Both the position numbers and the translations under genes were made by a program. A DNA stretch of 64,000 nucleotides from Phalacrocorax aristotelis (Eukaryota > Chordata > Aves > Suliformes > Phalacrocoracidae), in the NCBI RefSeq assembly GCF_949628215.1, contig NW_027441255.1:20001-84000 (forward strand), given 5' to 3'. Below the pieces are notes generated by a model that was not told where the DNA came from, did no database searches, and saw nothing but the letters and a program-made list of their open reading frames with translations. This document shows positions 23,201-35,162 of the stretch, in pieces; positions within the stretch are counted from its first letter, which is position 1; the number at the start of each line of letters is the position of its first letter.

Positions 23201-26200
23201 GAGCCATTTCCCCTTGCCCCTGTTCGCAATAGCCCCAGACCCTCCCTGGGTATCTCCTCCCCAGACCTGCCTGGGTGCCCTCTTTCTTTACTAGTGACTT
23301 TTCTGCCTAAAGCTCTCAGACTGCACCTCCAGCTCTGCACCCTCTCTCTGAGCACCCTGGTTTTCGTCCTCCCCAGGCAGGTGGCCCTGGCTGCATGACA
23401 CAGGGCAGCTGCAGCTCTGGGAGGACGGGCAGATCTCGCAAAAAAGCAGCGCTAACGAAATCTTTTCGGTAAGAAGTGCCTTCGGCTCCTGCCTGGGGTG
23501 GTCAGCATGAGTGAAGGGACACCTGATGCGTGGGGATGATGTGGGCTCACGCTGTTCCTGAGCGGAGGCTAGGCAAAAGCCCGCAGCAAGCTCCGCTTCC
23601 CCACAGAACCCTGACCCCCACCATCGGTCTCCTCCCCAGCGCAGCCTGGCTCTGCATCCCACTCTCACTGCACAGCCAAGATGCTCTGTGTGATGCTCTA
23701 GGTGACAAACCTCCCCTCCTCTCCTTCATCGCACAGATGTTCAAGTACCACCTCCAGCCCTCTGACCAGGTAGACATCATCCTCATGGCCATCAAGAGCT
23801 TGAGAGCCCCAAGCGCCTACAGCATCAGGGTGGCTGCCCACATGGTGGAAGTCCTTGTGGCAGACCCTGCCTTCCCAATGGGACAGATGAGTAGCCCGTG
23901 GGTGGCACAGCCAACACTCGGGCCCACCAGAGGATCGTTCCTCCCTGGGCCCTGTGGCTGACCAGCACTGATGCCATCTCAAGCCAGCGTACTGCAGCAG
24001 GAATGCAAAGCGGCTCCCAGTGGGAGCTGGGTAAACAGCTGCGCTCACCCCGCTGACACCCCCACTCCCTTCTGTGTCTGTCGTCCAGGTGCTGAACATC
24101 GTGTGGGCCATCTACAGAAACCTGCCCTTCATCAGGGCGGTGGTAGCCCTCAACAGCCTGGAGAGGGCCCTGCTGGTGCTGATGCACAAACAGCCCAGCA
24201 TGGTGGTGGCCAGCCTGTTGCAGTGCTCCCCAACATGTACCTGGTACGGGGCCCACCAGCCTTTGGGGGTCCTCTCACTCCGGGAGAGGGGCCCTAAGAC
24301 CCTCCCGAGGGACTTCAGCCTGGCCATCCTCCGGGGTGTCCCTGCTGACAGAGCCCCGGGTCCCCGCAGTGTTGCGATGCGCATGTGGAAGGTGACGCTC
24401 TCCAAGCCCCAGGTTGCGGAGAAGGTGCTGCAGGAGCTGCTCAGCAGGCTGATGAACCAGTTGCCGTGCAAGACCTCCACCTCTACTGGGGACAACCCCC
24501 GCGTCCTCTCCCTGGCTGTGAGTTAATGGATGAGGCTTCACCGACCTCTGGGGCTGCTCTCGGCTGTCCAGGGCCTCCACTCTCCTTCCCTGCCCATCCC
24601 AAGCCTTGACGTCCCCAGGGGCGTAAGGACGTCTCAGTGTCTAGCTGTCTTCTGCAGGCAGCCAGGACGGTAAGCGAGATCCTCCTGCAGCGCATCTGCC
24701 TGCGGGAGGTGGAGGCAATTTTCCCCCAGCTTTTCCTGGCACTGCTTTTCCAAGTGTCATTCACCACGGAGTTGACGGTGCAGGAGGTGCACATCTTTTG
24801 GAGGGAGCACCAAGAGGATCTGCTCGGTCCCATCAGGTGCTCCATCCCTGTCCTCTCATCCCTGCCAGCTACCTGGAGCCAAGGCAGGGGTGCCAGTGGG
24901 AGCTGAGCATTTCTCTTTGTGCAGGTCTGTGGTGCAGTCCATGAGAGTGCTGCTCTGCAGCATGGGCTTTGAGAGCCAGGCGCTGGCCATTGAGGCGCAG
25001 GGTGGCTGGGATGCCCTGCTCAGCAGCCAGACCCACCTCATGGGAGTCCGCATTGTGGCCAGGTGAGAGGCCCTTCTCCCTTGCTCCTCGGGGACCATCA
25101 CCCCATGTCACCCCCTCCCTTGGGGGCACAGATGGCAGAGGGCTCCCGTTGCTCAAAGAAAGCGCTGCAGGTGGGTGATGCCCAGAGTGGTGCAAACCCC
25201 AAAGATATGTGTCTGCCTGGCTCAGGCCTGATGGTGCCTCCTTCCCCCTGCCAGGGAGATGATGAAGACCCCAAGACCCCTGCTCTCCACCATCTTCTGC
25301 CATCTGGCAGAACTCCTCAGTGTGGAGGAGCCCACCTGGGGGATGATCGCCATGGTCTTCCTCGTTGAGGTGAGCCTGACGGCACTGTTCCAAGCTCTCT
25401 CCGATGCTCAGCTCTCCCATGCCAGCTGCTGTGGGGGGAGCTGGGGCAGCAGATGGGCTCTGGTTGTCGCCGTGGAGGAGCAGGCGAGCAACCAGTGTGG
25501 TGGAGTGTGGGGCACAGGGCTTCTCCACAGTCCCTGCTGCCTGTGCCTGGGCTTGGTCGTGACCCAGCATCCTTGCCCTGAGGTAGTGGTTGGAGGCAGC
25601 ACCACACCTCACCAGCTCCCGCTGTGCGTGTTTCAGATGTTGGGCTGCACCAGCCTCAGTGAAGAGCTGGACCGTGCCCTGGAAATCTTCCCCATGTATC
25701 TGCAGAGCCAGTGCCTGGGGATGCCCAGCCTGGTGCTCAGGGGCCTCCTCAGGCTCAGTGAGAGGCCCGACACGGTGAGTAGGGGGCAGCAGGGACAGCC
25801 GGGACAGCAGCCCAGGGTGGAGCAGTGGGTGACGGGTAACGTGGTGGCTCGGGCTTTTCTGGGCACAGGGAGCCGTGCCGGCTGCTGCCAGCTCTCCTGC
25901 CTGCCCTGCCCTCTGCCCCATGACTGTGCCGTGCAAGGAGAGAGGCAGTAGTGCCGAGGGGAAGGGGCTTCTGCTGCCAGCACATCCTGGCAGGGGTGCT
26001 GGTGGCCGAGTGACCAGCCCGAGCGTGGGGTCTGCAGAGCCTGACCGTGGGGTGCTGAGCCCCGGGGTGAAACGCAGCAGCTGCGGCAGGGGCTGCTGGC
26101 AGCTCGGGCAGCTTTCCAGGCAGCGCCAGTTGCCCACCAGCCTACCCAGGGGGTCTGGTGGAGAAGGGGGTAGCCAAGGGGCTGGCAAGGAGCCAGAGCT

Positions 26201-28950
26201 GTCTGTCCTCACCCTCTGCGCCCTGCTCTTCTCACGGCCATGGCGGTAAGCCCTGTCTGCCAGGACCTTGCCCTTGTGACCTGCACTGCCTGCTGAGAAG
26301 CTAGTGGGAGGCCAGTCTGCGCGGAGAGGGTTTTCACCCCTCTGGTAGGTCGCTCCTTTACAAAAAGGAGATGGTGTGTCTCCAACAGGCAAGGAAAACC
26401 CTCGTCCTGCTGCCGTATGTCATGGAGCAGCTGCAGGGTGCTGACAGTGATGCCAGCGCCATCGCCCTGTCCCTGCTCAGCAACCTGCTCCGGCTGCTGG
26501 AGGGGAAGACGCTCAGCCTGACTGCCCTGGCGCTGGCTGAGAAGCTCCAGCCGCTCTTCAGCGACGTAAGGCTGGGGGAGAGACCCGTGCCCCTCTCAAC
26601 AGGCACCTCCATTCATGCCTCCCGTGCTCTGCAGGGGGATGCTTTGCCCCGCAGCCCCCAGACCCCATCGCTGCCCTTGGCAGCTCTGTGCTGTGTCCCA
26701 AACCCCCACGGGGACCCACCCTGGCTCAGCCTCCCTGTCGTGGCAGAGACGAGGATTGCAGGACGTTGGCAGACGTGCTGAGCCCCACCGATGCACACCC
26801 TGCCCTGGCAGCATCCTCCAGCCCTCCGCAGGGTCTCCTTCTCCAACCCCCAGCCCCAGGGACCCTAGCCTCCCTGGGCAGACCTTCTCTATGCCACAGC
26901 TTGCTCCCTTTTGGAGCAGGGCTGCCTGCAGCTGTTTTGGGCCCCTTGCTTGCCATAGGCTTGAGACTGAGGTCCTCTTCCTCTCCTGCACCAGGAGTCG
27001 AGCACTGTGCGGGAGCTCTCCATCTGGCTCTTCCGAAACACAATGGTGGTTGTGGTGGATGCCAAAAAGAAGAAGATGAAGGAGGTGGTGTGGGGCAGCC
27101 TGCTGCCACTGCTCTTTCACCTGCACGACGAGGACAAGAATGTGGCCAAGGTGGTACTCCCAACCTGACCTGTTCTTTGGGCAGGGCGGTGCTGGACCCT
27201 TTAAAAGTGTGTCGCCATGAGGTCTAGCTCGCTGGGTCCCTAGCACCAGGCACAGCCCACCTCCCTGCCCGCTGCTGCCTTTCTCCTCCTGCTCCCCGGG
27301 TGGATGGGGAATTAGGTCCCTTTCCCACCCAGCTCCCTCCGCACAACCCCTGGCGTGAGTCCCTGCAGCCCCAGAGACGGCGCTGTGGCTCTGCAGCAGC
27401 CTGGGGTCACCAAGGCCAAAACACTAGAGCCTGACAGGCTTCCACCCAGAGAGGGTGGCTGCCCTTATATTCCCCCAGGGTGCTGAACCCGGTGGCAGCA
27501 TCAGTCCCCAGCTGGTGCGTCTTCCCTGCACGGGCAGGGCAGGCTCTGAGCCCTCCAAAGAGGGGGGACACAGGGTCTTGTGTCCCTGGCGGTGGTGGTG
27601 GCATCTCTGCTACTCACCAGGCCTCCCAGGAAACCCTCAGCAGTGCTGGACAGTTCCTGAAGTGGCGGCAGCTGGCCCAGCTGGGCGAGACCGTGCAGGC
27701 ATGGAGGATCAGCGAGTGGCTGGTACGCACAGCCCCAGCGCCCCCAGGTTGCGCCCTGGGTGAGCCCTGCCCCATGCCCAGCATGGGGGACGGGGAGGCC
27801 TGTGCCCCCATGGCGGTACGCACCCTCCTGGAGCAGGCTCTGCCCCAGGCTGTCCTCTCCCCCGGAGTCCCAAAGGGCACCCTGCCAGCAGGACGGCACC
27901 CCAGTGTCCCTGGGGAGCCCTCTGCTCCCTCCGAACCCCGATGCCACACGGCAGGGAGCTGGGAATGTCCTGCTGGGGGGAAGGAGGGTGGCCCTGGGCG
28001 AGGGGGGAGGGCCCGATTGGGGGGCAGCTCTGCGCCAACCGTGCACCCTTCTCCTCCCTCCAGCTGGCCAGGAACAGGAGCAGGGCCAAGGAATACCTGC
28101 GCCAGAGCCAGTCCTACCTGCGGAGCCCGCAGGAGCCCCTGCGGCGGGAAGCTGTCAGGTTCATTGGTGAGCCACGAGCCCCATGGTCCCTCCCTCCTTC
28201 TCCCAGGGTCCCTGTGGCCCAGCGCAGGACCTGTGGGCACTCCTTCTGCCCGTCCCACCCCTGGCTGTGCAGGCGGGGCTGGCAGGAGGCTCATCCATCC
28301 CCTCCCCGATGCTGCAGCCCAGGGTCAGCCCTCCCCGGGGAGCTGTGCTGGCCAGGTGGGCTGGGTGGAGGGTTCTCCAATGGGCAGTGGGGTCCCCAAC
28401 AGGCAGCAGGGTCCCCAACGGGCTGCATCCCCTCAGGGCTCATCGGACGGCAGGTGGATGGGCACGAGGAGTTGCAGTACATCAGAGAGGGTGAGTGAGG
28501 GCAGTGGGGAGGAGGAAGGACCCCGGCACGGAGCTCCCCCCTGGGAGAGGGGGGCTCTACTCCCAGCGTGTGCGTGTCTCCGGGGAGGGGGCTGTTTCTG
28601 GAGGGGCACATTCCTGACCGGCAGCACCCAGCTGAGCCTCCCGCCCCCCGGCTCCCTCCTGGCCCTGGAATCACAGGGCACAACGTGCCCTGCCTGGAGG
28701 GGACACAGGGCTGTCACCTCACCTCTGCTGCTTTGTCCCCGCAGTCCTTCAAGATGCAGGGAGAGACACGAGTCTCCTGGTCTCCTCCCTGGCAACACAG
28801 GCGCTCCTCATCCTCAGCTTGAGGAAGGCTGAGTCGAGGTTTAACCTGCAACGGCTGAGCTTCCGGCTGCTGAGGGCATGGACGAGGTGGCACTCGGCCC
28901 CCAGCAAGGACTCTGCTCAGGCGGAGACAAAGCAGCAGCCCCAGCCCTAG
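20202..28950 (+). pseudogene. MROH-like gene copy B, donor of coding exon 10 lost
   Basis: Same 22-exon layout and protein family as MROH_A, from ATG at 20202 to TAG 28948-28950. Coding exon 10 (23737-23886) ends cag|atgagt where copy A has cag|gtgagt, so the invariant GT at 23887-23888 is AT. Read-through would stop at TGA 23959-23961, after 24 extra codons. Skipping the 150-base exon would stay in frame and remove residues 334-383. The intron between coding exons 7 and 8 has lost 117 bp relative to A and C near 22806. I saw no nonsense codon in the other exons. It is called a pseudogene provisionally, since an exon-skipped protein is possible. Its own 3' UTR is cut by the ERV beginning at 29572. 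Confidence 0.7.
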
Positions 28951-29571
28951 GGTGCTCTGCAGCTTGGGGTATCTCCTCTTCCCAAAGTCTAACAGGAGAG
29001 AAGAGACCTCAGCCCCAGAGGAGCTGGCGTCCTCTGGAGAGCAGCAGGACAGCCGCTTTTTCCCGTGGTGCAGGGCATCACCTGCCCACACGCTTCGTCT
29101 TTGCCACGAAGCACCAGCTGCTGGGCTGGGCTGGGCTGCAAAACAGAGGGAAGGAGAAGCCGGAGCCAGAGCCGGAGCCGGAGCCAGAGCCGAGGATGAA
29201 GTTGAGGCTGAAGCCTTCCCTCCTGTCCCCAGGGCCACGCCAGGGTGAATCACTTTTTCTGCCTCCCACCGTCTGAGGAGCCTGCGCTGCCTGGGGCCGA
29301 CGTGGCCGAGTGTGGGAGCTACAAAGCCACCAATGCTCTGACTCTGGCAGCTTTGTCCCCTCCGTGTCCCCAGCAGGAAGGGCAGCTCTGCCTCCTGCCC
29401 ATGCCACCCATCCCCACCGGCCCTGCGCCCGTTCCCACCCAGGGACGTTGGAAGTCCCAAGAGGAATGGTAAGAGGTCACTAAGCGAAACCAAGCCCTCC
29501 GTGGAGCCGTCGCCTTGGAGCGATCTCCAAAAGGGAGACCACCCGCCAGCAGTCAGCAGCCCTTCCAGGAT
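28951..29571 (+). other. MROH_B 3' region up to the ERV junction
   Basis: Corresponds to 14383-14997 of unit A, including the six-unit gccgga-type microsatellite (29159-29194) and the 86-bp segment 29486-29571 that is repeated beyond the ERV. The native poly(A) signal is displaced to 37012. The nearest + strand AATAAA is inside the ERV at 29621-29626. Confidence 0.6.
29486..29571 (+). repeat. 86-bp direct repeat, left flank of the minus-strand ERV (unit B)
   Basis: Runs from gaaaccaag to ttccaggat and recurs at 36784-36869 on the other side of the ERV with about six mismatches. Unit A has one copy (14912-14997). It is far longer than a retroviral target duplication of 4-6 bp. The left partner in unit C is 56955-57040. 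Confidence 0.85.
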
Positions 29572-29576
29572 AAACT

Positions 29577-30295
29577 CTAAACAAGGCCAACGCCTAACAT
29601 CAGTAACAATTCAGTTTCCAAATAAAACAGACTGGGGAGACAAACGCTTTGTACAATTTGGGCTGTGGATGACACAGATTGACGTACAGCTCCAATGTGT
29701 TTAACTCCATCAGGTGATACAATGGGTACAAACTGCATATTTGTGACAACACGTTGGATTAACTGAATGAAACATGGGATGACACATGGCAAAAACAGTA
29801 ACGTAGCTAGACCACGCAATAGGTAAAATAAGATTTGTTTGATCCAAGGACCTCCTGGAAGCCAGGAGAACATATCGACATTCCAGCCTTTCCAGGTTTG
29901 GGGGGCAACATGGGCCAATTTCCATATTCCGGCAGTAATTTGTTTGATGACTTTGCCATTGTCATTGATTTTTAAACAGCAACTAGAATCATGCAATTTC
30001 CCACAGACCCCGCCTTCTTCGGCTAGTAGGTAGTCGAGAACCAAGTGATGTTGATAAATTGCAGTTTGCATTTGGGTTGCCTGATCTGCCAGTAGGTCGA
30101 GGGCCTCAGCTGTTTGATTGGTGATAATTTCTAATACGGCTTGCAGCCGGATAATGCAATGTAGATTATAAATGGGTTCTCGAGCACCACTAACCCATTC
30201 ATTGTGTAGCCAAATCAACTAGAATTGTTATATGAGAACATAGAGTATAGGAATTAGCGTATCCATCGATCTATGTAGTGATCAAAACCAATTTG
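29577..30295 (-). pseudogene. env transmembrane (TM) subunit remnant, after the LTR insertion (copy 1)
   Basis: An open frame from 30218 down to 29577 encodes most of a TM ectodomain: a heptad-type helix ([12 protein letters not shown]), the loop [10 protein letters not shown] with a CX7CC spacing, a membrane segment around [18 protein letters not shown] and a cytoplasmic tail. Between 30295 and 30218 the frame has stops. The part with the fusion peptide end is separated by the solo LTR at 30296-30782. The stop codon lies about five bases from the ERV-host junction. Confidence 0.8.
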
Positions 30296-30782
30296 TGTTT
30301 CTAATCATTTATATATAGACAATGTGTTTTGTTACTAGAAGAATGCACTTCTGTCAAAAGGAATGATAAAGTGCAGTTTTGTGTAGCAGACTGAGAAAAC
30401 TGGCCAGGATTGCCGGGACTGAGAGCCAAAAGGGTAAAAGGTAATTCCAGCAGGGGGAGATCGCGACCACCGACTCACGGACCACCGACCCAAGTAATAC
30501 CACCTACTCAAAAGAGAACAATAGAAGAAGTCGACTGAGTTTGCGCAGTAATCTACATGTGGAACAAGGAAGTTTGTACCAATCAGTAGAAAGGACAATA
30601 ATGAATATGTATGAATAGGTAAATTTTTGATCTATAAATTGTATGGGAAAGGTGCGTAAGGTATGCACGTGAGGAGGAACGATCCCCCCTGCATCCGGCG
30701 CCGTGAATAAAGAATGCCTGCTCTTTAATACTAAATTAGTGTTAAGGAGTTGTTTCTGATTTTACCACGTTTTTCGGTAACA
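30296..30782 (+). repeat. Solo LTR, + orientation, inserted in the env of the minus-strand ERV (copy 1)
   Basis: About 487 bp starting tgtttctaat and ending cggtaaca (TG...CA). It has a ctataaat TATA-like box near 30635, an aataaa at 30706-30711 and a typical U5 with ttttaccacg. The flanks are tttg and attg, a 4-bp target duplication with one mismatch, as expected for a gamma-like element. Env sequence continues on both sides in minus orientation, so this is a later insertion reduced to one LTR by recombination. The start could be two bases earlier (30294). Confidence 0.75.
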
Positions 30783-31838
30783 ATTGGGGTTCCAAGTTGC
30801 ACGTCCATAATGTTGTATGATACGCTGGGGGGTCCGCACGTCTTTACCCCAGGACCGGCCACTCCCATCGGTGAGGGAGGTATCAGTAACTTTGGATCGT
30901 TTTTCCCGCTTCAAATCATCATATATTCAAATGCCTAAATGGTCTCCGTCTGTTTCTGAGAGTAAGAAAACCAAGGGACGGATCACCCCAACGCAACATA
31001 TTCCTGACCAGTTTGCTGGTAACGCTTTATATGCATGGTTTCCACATATGCAACAGTGTCCCTCGAGGGCCACTGATCCGTTAGCAAAGGGTCCTTTCCA
31101 ATGTTCCACACGGGGCGAAGGGTCAAAATAAGGGGTAGGTTCTAAACCAAACGGCCACTTTCAACGCAACAATATAGCGATTCCTTTGTGGAGTTTTCAC
31201 AACATGGTATGTCTGAACAAAGGCCTTCCCACATTCTCCTCCAACGGGGCCAATCTATTCTATTACAATATTTACAGTTGTAAGCTCCTGCTTCCTGGTC
31301 CCAAATACAAGCACGGCCCACAGAGTTGCCTCGGCTGGTATTAGGTGTGAGAGACCAAAATCTGGGAAATGCATTCTGGTATCCCTCTTCATTCACCCAG
31401 GCATAGCTATATACGAGTTCATCCTTTTCATGTGGCCCCTCTCCCACCTGAACGGTTATGCTTACGTTCTGATATGTCCATTCACATGTGCCGTTACCCA
31501 CAAAGACGCCATCCTTTTGTGTTCTAGCCAAACAGTATTTACCTTTCTCTGGGTGAATCATGTGAGCTTTGCCATGTTTTATTCCCTTTCGTTTTGCTAT
31601 ATTTACTCACCCACCATTTTGGTAGCAAAGGTATAGCTACCCAGGGCCAACTTGATAGACCAAACGGTCCTCCACATATCCAGCATTCTGTGAGGTTATA
31701 AACACTTGCTATTTGTTCAGCCAATTGCATAAAAGAATTCTTTATACCATTTCCTTCATCCCTAAAGTCTTTGAGGGGATAACTGATTGTTCCAGGGATC
31801 GCGACCCGTACAATACACCAAAACAACAAAATTGACAT
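30783..31838 (-). pseudogene. env surface (SU) subunit and start of TM, frameshifted (copy 1)
   Basis: The ATG at 31838 begins a hydrophobic signal-like segment, then NLTECWICGG with the CXXC motif at about residues 52-55 that in gamma-type envelopes links SU to TM. The first frame stops at 31539. The next part continues in another frame (31561 to 31142), with N-glycosylation sites such as NGT and NVS. A third segment (about 31109 to 30927) ends in a stop shortly before a furin-type KREKRS site near 30900. TM sequence then runs to the solo LTR. Not translatable as one protein. Confidence 0.8.
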
Positions 31839-31908
31839 TTTGCTCTACAAATCCAGCCTAAGCTTACAAATGTTATACAATCAATCACAAAAATACACAT
31901 AGTCAAAA

Positions 31909-34900
31909 TCAAATGTTAATCTTCCCACATTCGGTTGCGTTCCCACGGGGATCTCCTGTGAAATGAAACAAAATGTCGACTTGCCCAGTTTGGGCTTCAT
32001 CTACGTGCTTAAAATGAGGGAACAATCCAGCGAGTGTTAATTTTGTGCTCTTTCCCCCCCAGGCATCTTCAGCCTTCCAGGCATATTTGTTAAGGGGTTC
32101 AGTAAGTATGAGGGGGACGGTCCCAACGGTTGGCATTTCTACCGACGCTGGCTGTCCAGGAGAGAAGGTTGGTTCCCTTGGAACACTAAGAGCTTGAGAC
32201 GTTGGAATTAAAACTGGGGGTTTAGGACAAAAGCCATTTAATCGGGGGCATCCATTTGTTCCCCAGCGACCATTGACTCGGGTAGCTGCATCCCAGAGGT
32301 GCTCCGCCCAATGCGGCTTATGAGGTTTCAGAAATCGTTTTGAGAGTCCATTAGTTCGTTCCACTATCCCCTTGGCTTGGGGGTAATACGGGGTGTGGAA
32401 TACCCACTTGATTCCTTCTTCCCTTGCCCACTCCTGTACTCTGGTAGCAGTAAAATGACTGCCATTGTCTGACTGAATAGAACTAGGTTTTGGGAGGGAG
32501 CTAAACCAGAATTTCAGGGCCCGCACTGTATTTTCCCCAGGTGCTCGTGGAAATGCTTCGGCCTGGACTAGGCCAGAAATTACTTCCACGCCTACTAATA
32601 CATATTGTTTTCCTTCTGACTTTCGGAAAGGCCCAATATCATCGATTTGCCAGACTTCCCAGAGGGTCTTTTTGTCTCTCAAATGGAGTGGGAACTCCTC
32701 CCTGGGATGTCGCTCTAGCCGAAGTCGGCATTGCTCACAAGCTGAAATACAGGCCCTGCAAGCGTCCCGAGGGGCAGGCCAGCCTCTGGCATGTGCCTCC
32801 TTGTATAAATCATTAGACCCCGCGTGGCCACGTTTAACATGTAGCCATTCTAGGAGCCTATCCCAATTTTCTCCTGTTTGGTCCTCCTTCTGCAGAGGGG
32901 CAATTCTGGCCAATTCGTCCGCCCTATTATTCCACTCACTCACTGGAGTACCCCCTTCCGGGTGGGAGGGCACCCATCCTATTGCAAAATCCCCGTGTTT
33001 GGCAACATTTAAGATTTCTTGCCACCTCTCCTTTTGCCACACTGGCACCCGATTTACCTCCCAGTTGTTCTGTTCCCAAAAAGGGAGCCATTCTGTGCAC
33101 CCTTTGAATACTGCAAACGAGTCAGTGTAGATGTACACCGGAGTCCCTGCTTTTCCCTCGCTATTAAACACACTCCATACTGCCACTAACTCTCCCACTT
33201 GGACACTGCCCTCGCCTTCAGGAATTATTTCCCTCTAGGTATCCACATGAATAGCTACAGCCCGATACTTCCACTGTTGGCCCTCTCGTTTGGCGGAGGC
33301 GTCTGCGAACCATACGTTTCGCAGCTCCTCCGAAAATGGCGGGGCAATCCTAACTACAGAAGGAGGAGGGGTATCCTCCTCCCGAAGGTTTGTCGCTTCT
33401 TCCTGTATGTTTAACACCTTTGCGGTACCTTCAGTGACTGTAAAAACACTACAGTAATGTTCGATTTTAGCATACCGTTTCCTCACAGTACCCCTTTGGG
33501 CCACCCCGTCAGGGGGAGGGGTCCCTGCTAACACAGGCGTAATTACCTTAAAGGGTCCCCTTAAAACTGTAGGTTGTTGGCGTATGGTTCGCTCCGCTTC
33601 TCTAAGAGCTAAGCTCACTACAAACAAACCCTTTTCCCAGCTGGAGTACCGCTTTTCAACGTCCTTAAAACTCCTAGAATAAAACCCAGTCGGTCGAATG
33701 GGACCTTCTGCTCCTTTCTGCCAAAAATGAATTGACAATCCCCAGTGTGCGAACCCCCATTCAATTTGAACTGGGTCGGTGGGGTGGATAGGGCCCAAAG
33801 TTTGATGGGTGCTTGCTTCAAACACCAAAAGCTGCAGTGCCTCATCGTGAGCTGGAGTCCATTTCCAAATCACCCTCTTTCGCAACAGGTCATATAAGGG
33901 ACGTGCCATTATTGCAAATTTTGGCTTATGCTTTCTCCAAAAGACCAAGAATCCCAAGGTGTGTTGCAGCTCCTTTTTACCTTCCGGAATTTTTACCTGA
34001 TCTAACGCTGAGAGGGTGTCCTGAGGAATACAGGCTGACCCTCCTTTCCACCAGATGCCCCACAACTTAACTTCACTGGCAGGGGCTTGTATTTTTTCTT
34101 TGGGTATTTGAAGGCCTGTTCCTTCCAGGTGATTAATAGTTCTGTCCTGCATAGTCTGCACCGAAGCTATGGTATGTCCCCCTTTTAGTATGTCATCAAT
34201 ATACTGATAGACTTTGACCTCTCTTTCTGATGGGATTATTGCCAATTCCTGTGCTGGGGCATGGTGGGCCAAGGTAGGCGAGTGTTTATATGCCTGAGGC
34301 AAACGGGTAAAAGTATACTGTTGTCCTTCCCAGGTAAAAGCAAATTGGTCTCGATCACACTCCTGGAGTGGAACCATAAAAAACATGTCCTTCACATCAA
34401 TGGTTGCTAAGATAGGGTGGGCCTGTTCTTGAATGGCTGCAAGTAATTCGGCTATGTTGGGTACAGCCGCAGTCAGGGGGCCAGTGTTTGCATTCAGTCG
34501 CCGATAGTCAATGGTCAGGCGCCATTTTCCATTAGGGTTGCATACTGGCCACACTGGTGAATTGTACGGGGAGTGAGTAAACACTAAAATTCCCTGCTGT
34601 TTGAGATCCTCAGTTACTGGGGCTATCCCTTCCCTGGCTCCTAGCAGCAACGGACAGGGTTTTACGTTGGTAATCTTGGAGGGGGGAAGGCCAGGTGCCG
34701 TTTGCAATAGGCGCACCTCCGCCCAAGATGTTTCAGTTAATTGCCTGACCTGGGGGATGCCAAAAGACCACGAGTTCCCCTGGGTGTCATGCCACTGCCT
34801 TCCCTTCAACGCAGCCATGCCTAAAATGTTTGTCTGAAAAGGTCCTATGGCTACCATGGTATTGATGGGGGCTTCCTCTCCTGGGAACCATAGTGTCACT

Positions 34901-35162
34901 GAACTCATAGGCATTGACTGTGTCTTTCCCAGAGCATTTAAGATAATTAGATTTCTAGATGGGATAGAGATCCCGCACCGTTCTGCTTCGGTCTGCATCA
35001 GTGCGGTGATTTGTGGCCCAGTATCAATTAGAAAAATTACCGGTCTTTTCCTTGGTCCTACAGCTACTGTGACTAATAAATCCCCTCTTAGATTCAAGGT
35101 GAGTTGTCTTACAAACATCCATCCTCCGCTCCTCTCCTCACCTTTGGGGAACGGAGGGTCTA
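31909..35162 (-). pseudogene. pro-pol of the minus-strand ERV: protease, RT, RNase H, integrase with an amber stop (copy 1)
   Basis: The long frame from about 35162 down to 33235 has the protease FLIDTG active site (Asp about 32 residues after the first Met at 35118), then RT with QYIDDIL near 34203-34192, and the start of RNase H (WFADAS). TAG at 33237-33235 interrupts RNase H in frame. The same frame reopens to 31909 with YTDS and NNRADELA of RNase H, an HHCC zinc-binding region, and the integrase D, D, E triad in WQIDDIG, QSDNGSHF and GIVERTNG. The frame is -1 relative to gag, and a GGAAAAC heptamer overlaps the gag end. The amber codon is shared with copy 2, so it predates duplication. 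Confidence 0.85.

Noticed and set aside
27480-28832. 450-codon + strand open frame through MROH_B introns and exons
   Set aside because: It runs across clear splice sites in a frame different from the MROH exons, and the protein is a low-complexity Gly/Pro/Ser/Arg mix. The spliced exons explain the region better.
29571-29577. An LTR at the left end of the minus-strand ERV
   Set aside because: The env stop is only about five bases from host sequence that is continuous with unit A, so no LTR fits. The LTR found inside env is in the opposite orientation.
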